This document shows, one piece after another, positions 39,661 through 51,158 of a DNA stretch of 64,000 nucleotides. Origin of the DNA: Lonicera japonica (lineage: Eukaryota; Streptophyta; Magnoliopsida; Dipsacales; Caprifoliaceae); assembly GCA_021464415.1 (NCBI GenBank), contig CM038466.1, positions 47,429,356-47,493,355 of the forward strand, in the 5' to 3' direction. The notes beneath the pieces are model-generated. The model saw only the letters and a list, made by a program, of their open reading frames with translations, was not told the origin of the DNA and did not search any database. The translations under genes were made by a program, and so were the position numbers. Position 1 is the first letter of the stretch. Every line of letters begins with the position of its first letter.

Positions 39661-40500
39661 ACTGTCTCATTGCCATGGTTCTGTTGCTCAGATACTGCTT
39701 TAATGTTTTTCAAATAAATGATATGCTAGGGATAACTGTTTGCAAGTAGAAGTGCTTTTTCTGTTCCTTTTTTTTTTTTATTTACCCTCAGTTTTGACCT
39801 TTGACATTATTGGGGAATCAGACCTTTTGAACCAACTTTTCCAAAAAACTTTCGAACCGCTGTGCATGGATTTTTGGGATCTTGACATCTCTTTACCCTC
39901 AGTTTTTCTCTCTTCAATCGTGGGAATAGAATTTCGCTTGGATTTCTCAATCATTCTCAAGCTACCCTCTGATTTCTTCTACAGGGAAGATGCTGATCCT
40001 GTATCGTTTTCTATTTTTCGATACCCTTATTGCTCCCTCTTTTGATTATCCGGCCCTCTTATTGTGGGCTCTCGGACTTTACCGTGCCTTTTCCTTTCTT
40101 GGCTTTTTCCAAAACAAGAGCCTTACTCACCTAAGATGTAGCCCTCCGCCTTTTGGCACAGCTGTCACTCTTAGTGTGGCTCTCCCTGTCGATTTTCTTC
40201 ATTTTTGTTTTTTCTCACTTTTTCTCTCTTGGACCAACGGGATTTTACCTTTTTCTACTCTTTCAATTTTTTCTGGTACCCAATTCCTCTTTTACACCTT
40301 CCCTGTTTATTAATCAGATTCGAGCCTTCCAGACAATGGATCCATCCTATTGAATTTCGGTTACTCCACAGACTTTAGAGTGTCAAACTTCGGGCATTGA
40401 TCAGTCATCTCGTGCGTGTGTGTGAGTCTTGGTCCTTTTGTACTCCGGGAGAAGTTGATTCATGGCCTTAGTCCCCCCCCTTTTTTGTTTTTTCAAAAAT
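39661..40500. other. Non-coding part of the Tat 3' region
   Basis: Pyrimidine-rich on the plus strand. A C9T6 run (about 40469-40485) reads as a polypurine tract AAAAAAGGGGGGGGG on the sense strand. It lies about 1.9 kb before the 3' LTR and may be an additional central-type polypurine tract. No supported gene. Confidence 0.4.
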
Positions 40501-40506
40501 GAGGGT

Positions 40507-40666
40507 AGCCGCATGGGGTAGCCGCAGGGGGTGCGGCTAGGGTCATGCGGTTGGGGGTAGCCGCAGTGTTTGACCCCCCAGCCGTACGGCTGGCAGCCAA
40601 CCGTATGGTTGGGGGCTAGCCGTACGGCTGGCTAGCCTGCGGCTGGCTCCTATTGCCTATAAATAG
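40507..40666 (+). promoter_or_regulatory. Promoter of antisense gene 1 (PMD): motif array and TATA box
   Basis: TATAAATAG at 40658-40666 lies 108 bp before the start codon. Upstream are GTAGCCGCAGGGGGTGCGGC-type words and two perfect AGCCGTACGGCT palindromes (40580-40591 and 40618-40629) plus a variant CCGTATGG. Same order and words as the LTR promoter, on the opposite strand. Confidence 0.65.
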
Positions 40667-40773
40667 TGGCCTGTTGGTTCATTCTCAGCACTTCTTCTTG
40701 CAATCCTCTCTTTTGTCTGTAAATTTCTGACGTTTCAAAAAACATTTAGCGAGTGTTCTAAAGAGTGTGAGTG

Positions 40774-43700
40774 ATGGCTTTCGCGAGACTTCTGTCGATC
40801 TTCGTGTACATGATGATGGGGGGCCCACCAAAAGGAGGGGAGGTGCCGGAGCTACTCCCGGGAGATGAGGTGGATTCGATTACGGCGATGATGGATGGGC
40901 GACTAATCTGCGCGACACATCACGACGACTGGGAGGGTGTGGCCTGGGAGGGGCCACTGGGGGCAGACGGATCACTACAGCGGGCGATGTATCGCGACGT
41001 GCCGCTGATCTCACCAGGAGAGGGACGAGAGTGGCTACTGATGGAGCCTGCGGCACACGAGATTCGCCGCCGTACTCGGGTATGCTCTAATTTCTAGTAT
41101 TTACATTATGTGATTTTTCGAAAAAATGCAATGAAATGATATGCATGAAATGTGATAAATTTAATAATTACTTGCCATAGTAAACATACTTAACATAGCT
41201 TATATTTTTCTTAAAACATGTATTATCCAGTATTAACTTAAAAAAGCGAGTTCTAAAATTTAAAACATGTGATGTGACAGAGGAGTGGACGTTGCCGCGG
41301 TATCACACATGCCGCTCCCGAGCTGCGAGATCAGCTACCCCCGTTGGTGAGGGCTTACTTGAGCGCGACCCCATTCGGACGATTCATCGAGGTGCTGCCC
41401 GGTGGAGAGTTCCAGCAATCAGTGAGTCTGCCTACGGTATTGGGAGAGAGATGGTGGGACACGACGCATACCTTCCATTGGAGTTGGGGCGAGATGACGC
41501 TGACCCCAGAGGACGTGTTCGTACTGACGGGACTACCATTTGGAGGGGAGGCTTTGGCGCCCAACCCCCAGTTACGAGTCACACTAGATGGGATGGGCGC
41601 AGCACTAGGTTGGAGGCCGAGCCGGATTATGGCAGACGGGATACCTCACACGGCGATGGTGCATCACATTGAGGCGGAGAGCGAGAGGTTTGGGGACGGA
41701 CCGATGACACGGCAGGAGGTTCGACAGCTATCTCGGTGTTTTCTACTGCTGATGATACACGACTTCTTCTACGCACGTGGCGACGACAACCTGCGATTAT
41801 GGTGGCTGCCTTACTTACGATTCTTCGACCAGCTGTACACATTCGCATGGGGAGGATATGTGATGGCGGTGTTGTACGAGTCGATGGACTTAGTGTACCG
41901 TCATATGGAGCTCAATCATCGCGGGTTGGTCACACTTTGGGAGGTAATTACTTAAATTAAAATCTCAATTATCTTTTATATATATAAAAAATATCATGTG
42001 ATTGTTAAATAAAAACTGACAGCTTTTAAAAATTATGATAATTTGTGACAGATGTGGTACATTGCGCATACCCATCAGGGTGTTGGTCAGATCCATCTGC
42101 ACCCGACTTTCGCAGACGAGTTCCCGCTCTTCAGACGGTATTACAGCGGGAACATAGTTGGGGTGTATCGATATCTGACCCCTGACGTCAGTGCGGGCGA
42201 CGTCTCAGGTCTTCAGCTAGATCAGGTATGAATTTGAATAAAACTTAAATTATTTTTGAAAAAGAAAGTTGTGTTATTTATAGTGTATGTTCAATGTGGC
42301 AGGTTCAGTGGAGTCCATGGCCTGCATACGTGACGCAGCAGTGGGGGTATGCTGATGCCCTGGCGGCTGCTCGTTCGAGGCGGCTGTTTGTGCACGAGTA
42401 CGGTGCAGCATTCTACCTGGGGGAGCGTGTAGTGCGACAGCACACTCTCGGGTTAGGTTTCAGGGTTCCGGCCTGGCCTCCAGCGGCGATGAGGTGGCCG
42501 GGCATGCTAGCTGCAGAGGAGCGGGCTGCACTCTTGGGAGGCGTCCCGATGGAGGGCTTGCTGGTGGAAGGAGAGTACGGGACTTTCGCGCACCGTTATC
42601 TGATGAGAGGGGTGCGAGGCAGGGTGATATACGCGAGGTACGCTACACTCGGGGGAGATCCGATGTTCATCCGTGGGCAGCTCTACATCTCCCAGCGGGT
42701 CCTACATCAGCCTGCTCCTGCGCCTAACCGGAGGGCGAAGGGGATTGCGGATTCGGACGAAGAGGATCCGCATGGAGAGAGGGACGAGGAGCCACAATAG
42801 GTGGAGAAGGAAGAGGAGGATGGAGGGTCGGAGGAGGTGCCTTTGGGAGGAGGCAATGGTGGGGCCTCACCAATTGGTCCAGGCGGGGTTGTCGGTGAGG
42901 AGCCGACTGTCGCGGCTTCGCCCGAATGAGGCAGGGCGACAAGGGGTGGGAGGAGTCCTATCGGAAGGCGGAGTCCGATATCGAGACTGCCCATTCCTCC
43001 ATCCATGGTGGGAAGGACGCCTCAGCTGTCGGAGGAGGACATCAGGTAGATGCTGGAGTCAGCGCAGACACCCGAGGGACGCGGGTCGGTGTCAGGGTCG
43101 TCGCCCGTATTTGGATCCGGAGACATGGATTGGGCTCAGCATGTGTCATTCTCGCCATTGTTGCGTACACCTGTTGGTTCGCCTGGTGCCGGGTCAGTGG
43201 GACTAAGGCCGTATTCGCTGTCGACCCCATCATCAGGAGCTGCTCGCGGTATAGTCTTCCGAGAGCTAGGAGAGAGGACAGCTCAACTAGAAGCGGAGGC
43301 GGGTATAGGCCAGGCTCCGGCAGGCGAGGGTGGCGACAAAGGGAAGGGGAAACCGGTGGCGCCCGAGTCGGAGGGGGGAGAAGATACCGGGGAGGACACT
43401 CCCTCGGTGGGTGGTGCTAGCGGAGCTGGTCCGTCACAGGCTCCTGCGGGTGGGGCGTTGGCGTCTTACTCGATCCCGGAGTACCCCCGGGATATCCCTT
43501 ACTTGGATCTCGGTCTACCCAAACAATACCAGATCCCGGATGTACCTGTGGGCGATGAGCAGATGGGGGACCTAGCACACGTCTCGGGCGAGGAGGTAAG
43601 GTTTCTTCTCTTCTAAAAAGTTTTAGTACATGCGCTGGTTTATAAATGTTACTGACTGGTAATTTGGTTTTGGCAGAGGGGTTCATTCCTGCTTCGCGAG

Positions 43701-44006
43701 GTGGCAGAGCTACTGAGGAGCTACTTCAACATGTACGGACTACTGACGTTTACGGCTCCTTTCCCGACGGAGTACATGGGGCGGTATAGCAGACGCTTGG
43801 CGGGAGATACGACTGCTACCTACCATCCTTCTCGCTCGCGGTCTCGGTCGGTGGCACCCTCGCAGTCAGTCCAGCAGTCGAGGCGCACCTCCCGGCTTGC
43901 TCCTTCTCCTCATGGCGAGTGTCGTACATTTTTGGAGAGTCCAGCGGAAGGTGCTGGAGAGACAGAAGCGAAACGACCACGCACAATGGATCCTCCTCAG
44001 CGTTGA
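40774..44006 (+). pseudogene. Plant mobile domain (PMD) gene, antisense to the retrotransposon
   Basis: Five exons with GT-AG, phase-0 introns: 40774-41079, 41281-41943, 42052-42225, 42303-43595 and 43677-44006; 921 codons. The plant mobile (aminotransferase-like) domain covers about residues 120-520, with motif GEMTLTPEDVFVLTGLPFGG (about 172-191) and later WW and FFYARGDD segments. The C-terminal part is low-complexity Gly/Ser/Arg-rich and ends in an SR-like tail and KRPRTMD. PMD proteins occur in plant MAIN/MAIL regulators of silencing and in transposons; the biochemical role is unclear. Three in-frame stops (TAG 42798, TGA 42927, TAG 43047) fall after the PMD, so a truncated 546-residue PMD protein could still be made. 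GC-rich, unlike its surroundings. Introns are on the strand opposite to genomic RNA, which would protect them from splicing during retrotransposition. Confidence 0.75.
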
Positions 44007-44550
44007 TGGTTTTAGCGTTTGTTCCATGTTAGGTTTTATTTAGAAAAAACATTTTAATTTAAGTTGTTTAATTTAGTTATGTTTTGATTATTTGAGAAGA
44101 ACTTTGTTAACTTAGTGGTTAATTTAAATGTATTTGTTTTTTAGGAAAAATGTTGGTTGATTAGTGTAGCTGGTTTTAATTTATCAATAAAATATTTGTG
44201 CTTTTTGGAGAAAACATGTTTGTGATGCTATGTAAATGTTAGAAATTTATTGTAATTGTGGTTGGAAAAAAAGGTTACATAACATATGTTGGCAAAAATC
44301 ATTATGAGCTTGATTAAAACAAAATGATTAATTGTATATATTAGCGAACATATCATGTATGCGAAAGAAATCTTTAAGAGTGGCTAAATTTAATTACAAA
44401 AAAGGTCAAGTATGCGTGTTGGCAAGTAATTATTAAATTTATATGCATGCAATGCTAGATCGTTCTTCCTGAATAAAGTCTGGCAACATTCATATCATGA
44501 TGTATCGTGAAGAAGATTTTGAAAAACAAAGATTTTTGACCAAGGGGAAG
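44007..44550. other. Spacer between the two antisense genes
   Basis: AT-rich; probable 3' untranslated and terminator region of the PMD gene (AATAAA at about 44186-44191). No coding sequence. Confidence 0.5.
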
Positions 44551-44637
44551 AGCCAACCGCACGCCCCACCCGCAAGGGGTAGCCGTACGGTTGGCAGCCA
44601 GCCGTACGGTTGGCCTGTGCATTTTTGCTATAAATAG
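44551..44637 (+). promoter_or_regulatory. Promoter of antisense gene 2: motif array and TATA box
   Basis: GCCAACCGCACGCCCC, then two AGCCGTACGGTT sites (44581-44592 and 44600-44611), then TTTTTGCTATAAATAG with the TATA box at 44629-44637. The start codon is 87 bp after the box. The TTTTTGCTATAAATAG block is identical to that of the LTR promoter. Confidence 0.65.
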
Positions 44638-44723
44638 AGCGCGAATTTGTCCTTTTTTCCCATCAAAATCACTATTCACTCTATCCTTCTAGCCTAAAAG
44701 TAGATTGTCTTTCTTCTGCCGTC

Positions 44724-45956
44724 ATGTCTATCTTCCGTACCAGTGCTGCCTTTTCCCTCTTGTCTGATTTTGTATCTTTGGCCGAGGCCGACTGCGGTCT
44801 CAACTGGGGCGACCTGAGCCACCTTCACCGTTGGTGTTCGCATGAGATCAACTATTCGTTCCTGCTTGGTTTTGCTGAGTTCTGGGATGCTGAAGATCAT
44901 TGCTTCCGTATCGGGTTAGACGAGCTCTGCCCGACGATCGAGGAGTTCACCTTACTGATGCGCCAGGACCTCTCATGGCCGTTGGCGTCTTTGCGGGATT
45001 CTAGGAGCCCTCGGGTCATGCTAGCAGAGTTTTTGGATTTGCGGGAGAGTGAGTGTCGGCCCATGATTGTAGACGGACGGCTCCACTTACGTTGCCTGGC
45101 TGATTTCTTCATGCAGCATGGCGATGATCTGGCTTATTTTTCAGGTCGGACTACTGCATGTATGATCTTTACTTTTTCTCAGATGCTTCTAGTTACTGAT
45201 GATGCTATCATGGTTGATCCCTTGATTATTCGGGTGGTGTTTGAGGCTAGATGCGGCCATTTGGTGACTCTCATCTTACTGGCGGAGACACTAAATGGTC
45301 TGGATGCCGTGGTTCAGTGCCGACTTAGCCACTTTCGGGGTAGCCCATATCTACTGTATATGTGGGTTACTGAGAGGTTTAGGTATCTGGGGACTCGACT
45401 TCCCTGGGATTCTCGGCATTTCTTTCTTCGTCCCGACTACGCCCTGATCCATCGTTTGTCATCCTTTGATTGGGCTGTGCGTTTTTCTGAGTCTTCTTCG
45501 TTGATTCGTTGGGATATCCCATGGTGGCGTATGAGGACTATGATCGTGAGTATGGGTGGGCAGAACTACCTCCGGTTCTGTGGTTTACGAGAGACATCGT
45601 TCTACATACCCAGCCGGTTGACTAGACAGTTTGGTCTTCCTCTGAGTATACCCCTCCCACTGAGAGACTTTTCTTCGGTTGCGCTGCCTATTACCCCGAG
45701 GTTGGAGACGACCCTACGAGGTCTTTGGTCTACTCGCTTTGTCCGACGATTCCATGGGGGAGAGCTCGGCATTACCTAGGTGACCCGGTCTGACGTTGTA
45801 CTGCATGTTTGGCGTCGAGTTCGTCAGACCATCGAGCACGAGCCTATGATGATGAGGTGGTTTCGGTTTGCGGACTCACATGTGACAGAGGAGACAGTAC
45901 TTGCTTTGTATCAGACCATGGATCGAGAGAGGATCTTATATTCCGCTTCTGACTGA
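44724..45956 (+). pseudogene. DUF7745 / PMD-like gene, antisense to the retrotransposon
   Basis: A single exon: 351 codons to a TAG at 45777-45779, then the same frame stays open for 58 more codons to TGA at 45954-45956, ending MDRERILYSASD. The TAG may be a mutated CAG, or the true end may be 45779. The N-terminal part has FRIGLDELCPTIEEFTLLM (about 61-79), matching the 'F.fG..eltPTlEEf..ll' pattern of DUF7745, a PMD-related domain found in plant transposons and uncharacterised proteins. Aromatic-rich Arg/Trp/Phe segments follow (WVTERFRYLG; RWDIPWWRMRTMIVSMGGQN). No catalytic motif seen. It has its own TATA box and motif array, and it is convergent with pol. Function unknown; a DNA-associated or silencing-related role is inference only. 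Confidence 0.65.
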
Positions 45957-46265
45957 TGGTTTGGCTGGTTAGGTTAGGTTAGGTTTGGTATATTGCTTCT
46001 TTATGAAAGCTTTTTGGATGTAGGTAAGTGGATCTGTAGGAAAATTATGTAGGAGCTTGATGTATGTAAGTTGTTTTTGTATGAAAGGACTTTGATTATT
46101 TATATGGAAAATCTCCTTCTGCCTGTTTTTGCTTTTAAATGGATGAATCTTATTGTAATGAATAGACCGGGCCTGCTATTTTAATTCAGGTTGCCTACTT
46201 TTCCCCAGATAATAACTTTTTTTTGGGGGGGGGGCTCAGGTCTTCGTAGTTCATGAATACAACTT
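45957..46265. other. Convergent spacer between antisense gene 2 and pol
   Basis: Holds T-rich 3' flank of the antisense gene and a T8G10 run at about 46216-46236. A segment near 46160-46195 ('gaccgggcctgct', 'caggttgcct') recurs at 63290-63320, linking the latter to the same lineage. Confidence 0.5.
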
Positions 46266-48491
46266 TTACTGATAATACTTCTTCAACCGATCGAGGTTGA
46301 CTGGTGAGTTTAACTCTTGGCCATCAATGTCGGTAAGGAGAACGGCACCCCCGGATAGTATCTTAGTAACAATGTAAGGGCATGTCCATTTTGGCGAAAA
46401 TTTTCCTCGTAGGTCTCGAGCCGGTTCGCTAATCTCTTTGAGTATTAAGTCCCCAACTATGATGCCTCTTTCTCGAATTTTCTTATTAAAGGCTTTTGCA
46501 ACACGCTTTTGGTACCCTTGATGTTGATAGGAAGCTTTCAATCATTTTTCATCAATCATTGCCAATTCTTCATACCAAGCCTTTATCCAATCGCTTTCGG
46601 TGATCTGATTTTCCAAGACAACCTGTAAAGAGGGTATTTCCATTTCCACTGGCAGAACCGCTTCCATTCCGTATGTGAGGGAGAAAGGTGTAGACCCCGT
46701 TGAGACTCGTTCAGTAGTTCGATACCCCCAAAGTGCATACGGGAGTTTTTCGGGCCAATCTCTGCCGAATTTTACCATCTTACTAATGATGTTCTTTAAA
46801 TTCTTGTTGGCAGCCTTAACAGCCCCATTAGCTTGCGGACGGTACGGGGAGGACTTGTGACGTTTGATTCCATATTCTTCCATGAGCTCATTAGCTTCAC
46901 CCTCAAAATGTGTCCCATTATCGGATATTATCTCATGAGGTACCCCATATCTGCATATAATGCTGTGTCGGATGAATCGAGCTACTTTCTTGGCATTTAA
47001 ACCTTTGTAGGATTCGGCTTCAACCCATTTGGTGAAGTAGTCGATAGCGACCAGAATGTATTCATGCCCATTTCTTCCTTTTGGCGAAATCTTACCGATT
47101 ATGTCGATACCCCAGATGGAAAACGGCCAAGGAGATGTCATGGGATATAATTCTTTCGGTGGGAGATTTTGTGCTTTGGCGTATATTTGGCATTGATGAC
47201 ACCCTTTGACATATTCAAAACAATCTTTATGCATTGTTAACCAATAATACCCTTGACGAACTATCTTTCGTGCCAATGTGTGACCGCTCATATGTGGACC
47301 GCACTCTCCACTGTGGATTTGTTCCATCATTGCTAGGAATTTTTCCTCGTCGAGGCATTGAAGATGTATGCCATCGTCATTTCTTCGGTATAACTTCTCC
47401 GCACAAATGATAAATCGTGATGCAAGTCGGCGAAGCGTGACCCGAGTGGTTTTATCCGTATTTGGTGGGTATTCATTGTGCTTGAGTAATTGCCAGATAT
47501 CATAATACCAAACACTTTTGTCAACCCTGCTTCCACTTTCAACATCGAGTGATAGGCAAAATACCGGATTTGCCCGTTTCTGAATTTGGATCTGGATCTC
47601 TTCTTTCTCCCCCGGAATTTCAATCATCGAGGCCAGTGTAGCTAAGGCATCAGCAAAGTTGTTCAGTGTTCTCGGGATATAGAAGAATTCAATACAGTCA
47701 AATTTTTCAAAAGTTTCTTCGAGTTGGGCTAAAAATGGCACAAGTTTTTCCTCTTTGATCTTCCACTTTTTCAAAATCTGATGGATAATGAGGGCGGAGT
47801 CTCCGAATACTTGAATTTTGCGGACCCCTTTCTGCAAAGCGATTTCTAATCCCACAATGCAAGCCTCGTATTCCGCGATATTATTAGTACAAGGAAATTC
47901 CAGGCGAAAGGACATAGGGGCATGGGTTTGATCTGGGGAAATTAACAGGATCCCGATTCCATTCCCATTTCGGTTGCAAGCCCCGTCAAAATACATTTTC
48001 CATTCATCATCTTTCGTAATTTCCATGATACCTTCATCAGGAAACCCAAAGTCCTGTAAGTCAGTATCCAAAATAGGATTACTTGCTAAGTGGTCTGCTA
48101 TGATTTGCCCTTTGATCGCCTTTTGAGTTACATAGGAAATGTCGAACTCTGAAAGTAGAAACACCCATTTAGCCATTCGATTAGTCAACACTGGCTTTTC
48201 GAACAAGTATCGCAAGGGATCCAAGCGGGAAATTAAGATCACGGAAAAGACCAACATATAATGTCGCAATTTCTGGGTGGCCCAAACCAACGAGGCACAC
48301 GATTTCTCTAAAGCCGTATAGTTTTGTTCTCCTGGAGAAAACTTTTTGCTGAGGTAGTATATTGCTTGTTCAGTTCTTGTTTTCAACAAATGTTGCGCTA
48401 ACATTGCCCCGACTGATGAGTCGTTGACCGACATGTATAGTATTAACGGAGTGCCTACTTGGGGAGGCGCCAAGATTGGCGGCTTGGCCAA
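46266..48491 (-). pseudogene. pol: RNase H, second RNase H and integrase
   Basis: One minus-strand frame with an internal TGA at plus 46542-46544. It contains the end of the Ty3 RNase H-like domain (LYMSVNDSSVGAMLAQ; YYLSKKFSPGEQNYTALEKS), then an archaeal-type RNase H (MYFDGACNRNGNGIGILL; NNIAEYEACIVGLEIAL) as in Tat elements. The integrase follows: HHCC zinc region (HSGECGPHMSGH...CHQC), core Asp residues in WGIDIIGKI and IISDNGTHFEG, then SPYRPQANGAVKAANKN. In that last motif the third catalytic acid, normally Glu, is Lys (AAG, plus 46815-46817). After the TGA the C-terminal domain ends with VNLDRLKKYYQ. The integrase should be inactive. Confidence 0.9.
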
Positions 48492-48533
48492 ATATTGTTT
48501 AATCTTATCAAATGCTTCTTGGCATTGCTCGTT

Positions 48534-50183
48534 CTATTGCCCATCCGAGCTCTTTTGGAGTAGCTTAAAAATTGGTTCACATGTTCGAGTCAACTGTGAA
48601 ATGAATCTGCTGATGAACTGTAATCTCCCGAGGAAACCCCGTATTTCCTTTTTGGTTTTAGGGGCTGGCATTTCTTGAATAGCTTTAACCTTTGCTGGAT
48701 CAACCTCGATTCCCTTTCGACTGACTATATACCCCAGCATCTTGCCCTTGGTGACCCCGAATACACATTTCTGAGGATTCAAACGCATTTGAAATTGCAT
48801 AAGCCGTTCCAAAAAGACACGAAGAGTTTCCACATGACTTGCCCAGTCTAAGGATTTGATGATCATGTCGTCGACATACACTTCTACTTCCTTATGAATT
48901 ATATCATGGAACAGAGTAGTTGCTGCTCGCTGATATGTGGCCCCGGCATTTTTCAACCCAAATGGCATGACGGTGTAACAATAAGTACCCCATGGTGTGA
49001 TAAAGGCCGTCTTTTCCTGATGATCAGGATGCATTTTGATTTGATTATACCCGGCAAATCCATCGACGAATGATTTTAAAGCATGATTTGCAGTGTTGTC
49101 GACAATGAGATCAATGTTTGGCAGTGGAAAATCATCTTTTGGACATGCAGCATTTAAATTGCGATCATCGACACAAACCCGTACTTTGCCGTTGGCTTTT
49201 GGCACTGGCACTATATTGGCCAACCAAGTAGGGTATTCAACAACCCGTATGAATCCGACATCCAATTGTTTTGTGACTTCTTCTTTTACCTTGAGCGACC
49301 ACTCAGGTACTAGTTTTCTTAACTTTTGCTTGACAGGTTTGCATTCGGGTTTAGTGTGTATTTCATGTATCACAATCTTGGCATCTAAACCCGGCATATC
49401 AGCGTATGACCAAGCGAAAACATTAACAAACTCTTTCAACAAATTTTCTAAGTCTATTTTTTCATCATGGCTTAATTCGGCCCCAATTTTTATCTCTTTT
49501 TTATCATCGGTTGTTCCCAAATTTATTGTGACCATGTTCCCTTCAATAGGTTGTATTCTTTGTTCATCATTTAGATTCTCATTCATAACTTCAACATCAC
49601 AAGAATCAAAGTAAGGGGAAAGATTGTCAATTTTATTGATAGATACATCATTTGGCATAGATAGCATACATTCTAACTTTTGTACATTTCTATCAGCATT
49701 CCTCTCTCTCTTTTTCTTCTTTTCTTCTTCAACGGGACGTATAAGGTGTACAGGATCCCCGAGATAGTCTTCCTCAATTGCCATAACCTCAAACATGTTA
49801 CCCAACATATCTTCTTCTTCCAATGGCTCGGCAGGTGGCTTGGTTATCTTTAGCTTTGATGAGAAAGTGTGAGTAAAACCTTCGCTTATATAAAGGTCTT
49901 CTTCGAAAAAGATTTCTAATCCCGGTTGTCGCTTTCCCTCTTCGTTTACCCACGGCTCTTGAAACCCGCAGTAAGGGAAGTCTTCACCCTCTTTAATGAA
50001 CCACCCATTCAATGATCTATCCGTGAATATCGCGTTCTTTGTGCAGTTATCATCCCCCGTATATCCCAAACCAGCCAGAGGCCTTGGTTGTTGGTATGGT
50101 TCAATCATTTGTACAATGCCGGCTTTATATTTTCCCAAACCAATTCCCGGTAAGAATTTCATTTTCCTCATCATCTGTATCAC
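48534..50183 (-). pseudogene. pol: reverse transcriptase segment
   Basis: 549 codons in the same frame as the downstream pol segment, ended by TAG (plus 48534-48536) where the family normally has Trp. It opens with a G-patch-like segment (MKFLPGIGLGKYKAGIVQ ... GLGYTGDD), then an acidic linker, then RT. RT motifs: KVRVCVDDRNLNAACPKDDF, MPFGLKNAGATYQRA and the catalytic YVDD (plus about 48867-48878), followed by FLGRLQFISRFISQLT. The RT active site is intact. Confidence 0.9.
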
Positions 50184-51107
50184 TTACGCCTTCATTGTCG
50201 CCATGTCATCGGGGGGCAGATAATTCACGGTCTGTGTGGTAAGCGTTTGTACCTTCGGTTCATATGAAAATCCCCCGAGTTGGACATCTTGGCTCCCGAT
50301 TCCTAATACGGGCGAGTTTTTCGGCATTATTGTTCTTTCAGGATCGCCTTTAACAATGATGATGTCTCCGTTGAAACGTATTTTCATTTTTTGATGAAGT
50401 GAGGAAGGGAGTGCCCCAACCTCATGCAGCCAAACTCGTCCTAATAAAAAATTGAAGCTTGATGGAATGTCAATGACTTGGAACTCAGTGGTAAACGTGG
50501 CCGGCCCTATTTGCATGCTCAGCATGACGGAACCCAATACCTCTCGCTTGGTATTGTCGTATGCCCGAACCGTGACTGGTGATTCTTCCAATGTAGTTAA
50601 GTCGATACCCAAACGAACAGCGGTTTTCAAAGGGCACACATTAATCGTAGAACCGTTATCCACAAGAACATAAGGTATAGACATCCCACAGGCCACGACG
50701 GTGATATGCAGAGCTTGGTTATGATCTCGACCGAGCGGTGACAGATCTTCATCGAAAAATCCAAGTACTTGTTTTTGTACCCCCATTGAAGCGATCATTG
50801 CTGTTAACTCATTCGGGGTGGATTCCAGAGGAACAACCGATTCGTCTAACATTTTCATTAGTGCCATCCGATGTGGCTTGGATGCCACTAAGAGTCCCCA
50901 AATTGAGATTTGGGCTTGTGTTTTCTTCAACTGTTCAACAACGCGCCCTTCTTCCGGATCTTTTGTCGGTTCCTTGGGAGTAGTGACATCAGTAGGTGAC
51001 TTGGCACTCGGCGGTTGGTAAACTCTACCAAAACGGGTCAACTGTTGGACCCACGTTGCAATTGGGTCATTTGCTTTTTCAGTTATTTCAACCGGAGTTG
51101 GAGGCAA
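50184..51107 (-). pseudogene. pol: aspartic protease segment
   Basis: 307 codons, same frame as RT but separated by TAA (plus 50184-50186). It contains a retroviral-type protease with active-site LVDNGSTINVCPLKT (plus about 50620-50665), then VRAYDNTKREVLGSV and FQVIDIPSSFNFLLGR. The N-terminal part is a linker (EITEKANDPIATWVQQL). It would cleave the Gag-Pol polyprotein in the virus-like particle. Stop is probably from a CAA-to-TAA change. Confidence 0.85.
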
Positions 51108-51158
51108 CTTTTCCTCGACTTGCGAAACTTTACTCTAATCAAAAGCGATCATGTTTAT

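Noticed and set aside
39024..39713. Six overlapping open frames of 60-134 codons on both strands
   Set aside because: They only translate the 115-bp minisatellite; the repeats contain no stop in several frames. No protein-like composition.
41274..41672. Open frame of 132 codons overlapping the PMD exon 2
   Set aside because: Shadow frame of the GC-rich PMD coding exon, which has the recognisable domain in another frame.
42673..43420. Arg-rich open frames of 160-177 codons
   Set aside because: Other-frame shadows of the Gly/Ser-rich tail of the PMD gene; extreme Arg content comes from GC-rich codons.
49093..49614. Plus-strand open frame of 173 codons
   Set aside because: Opposite-strand shadow of reverse transcriptase; no family signal.
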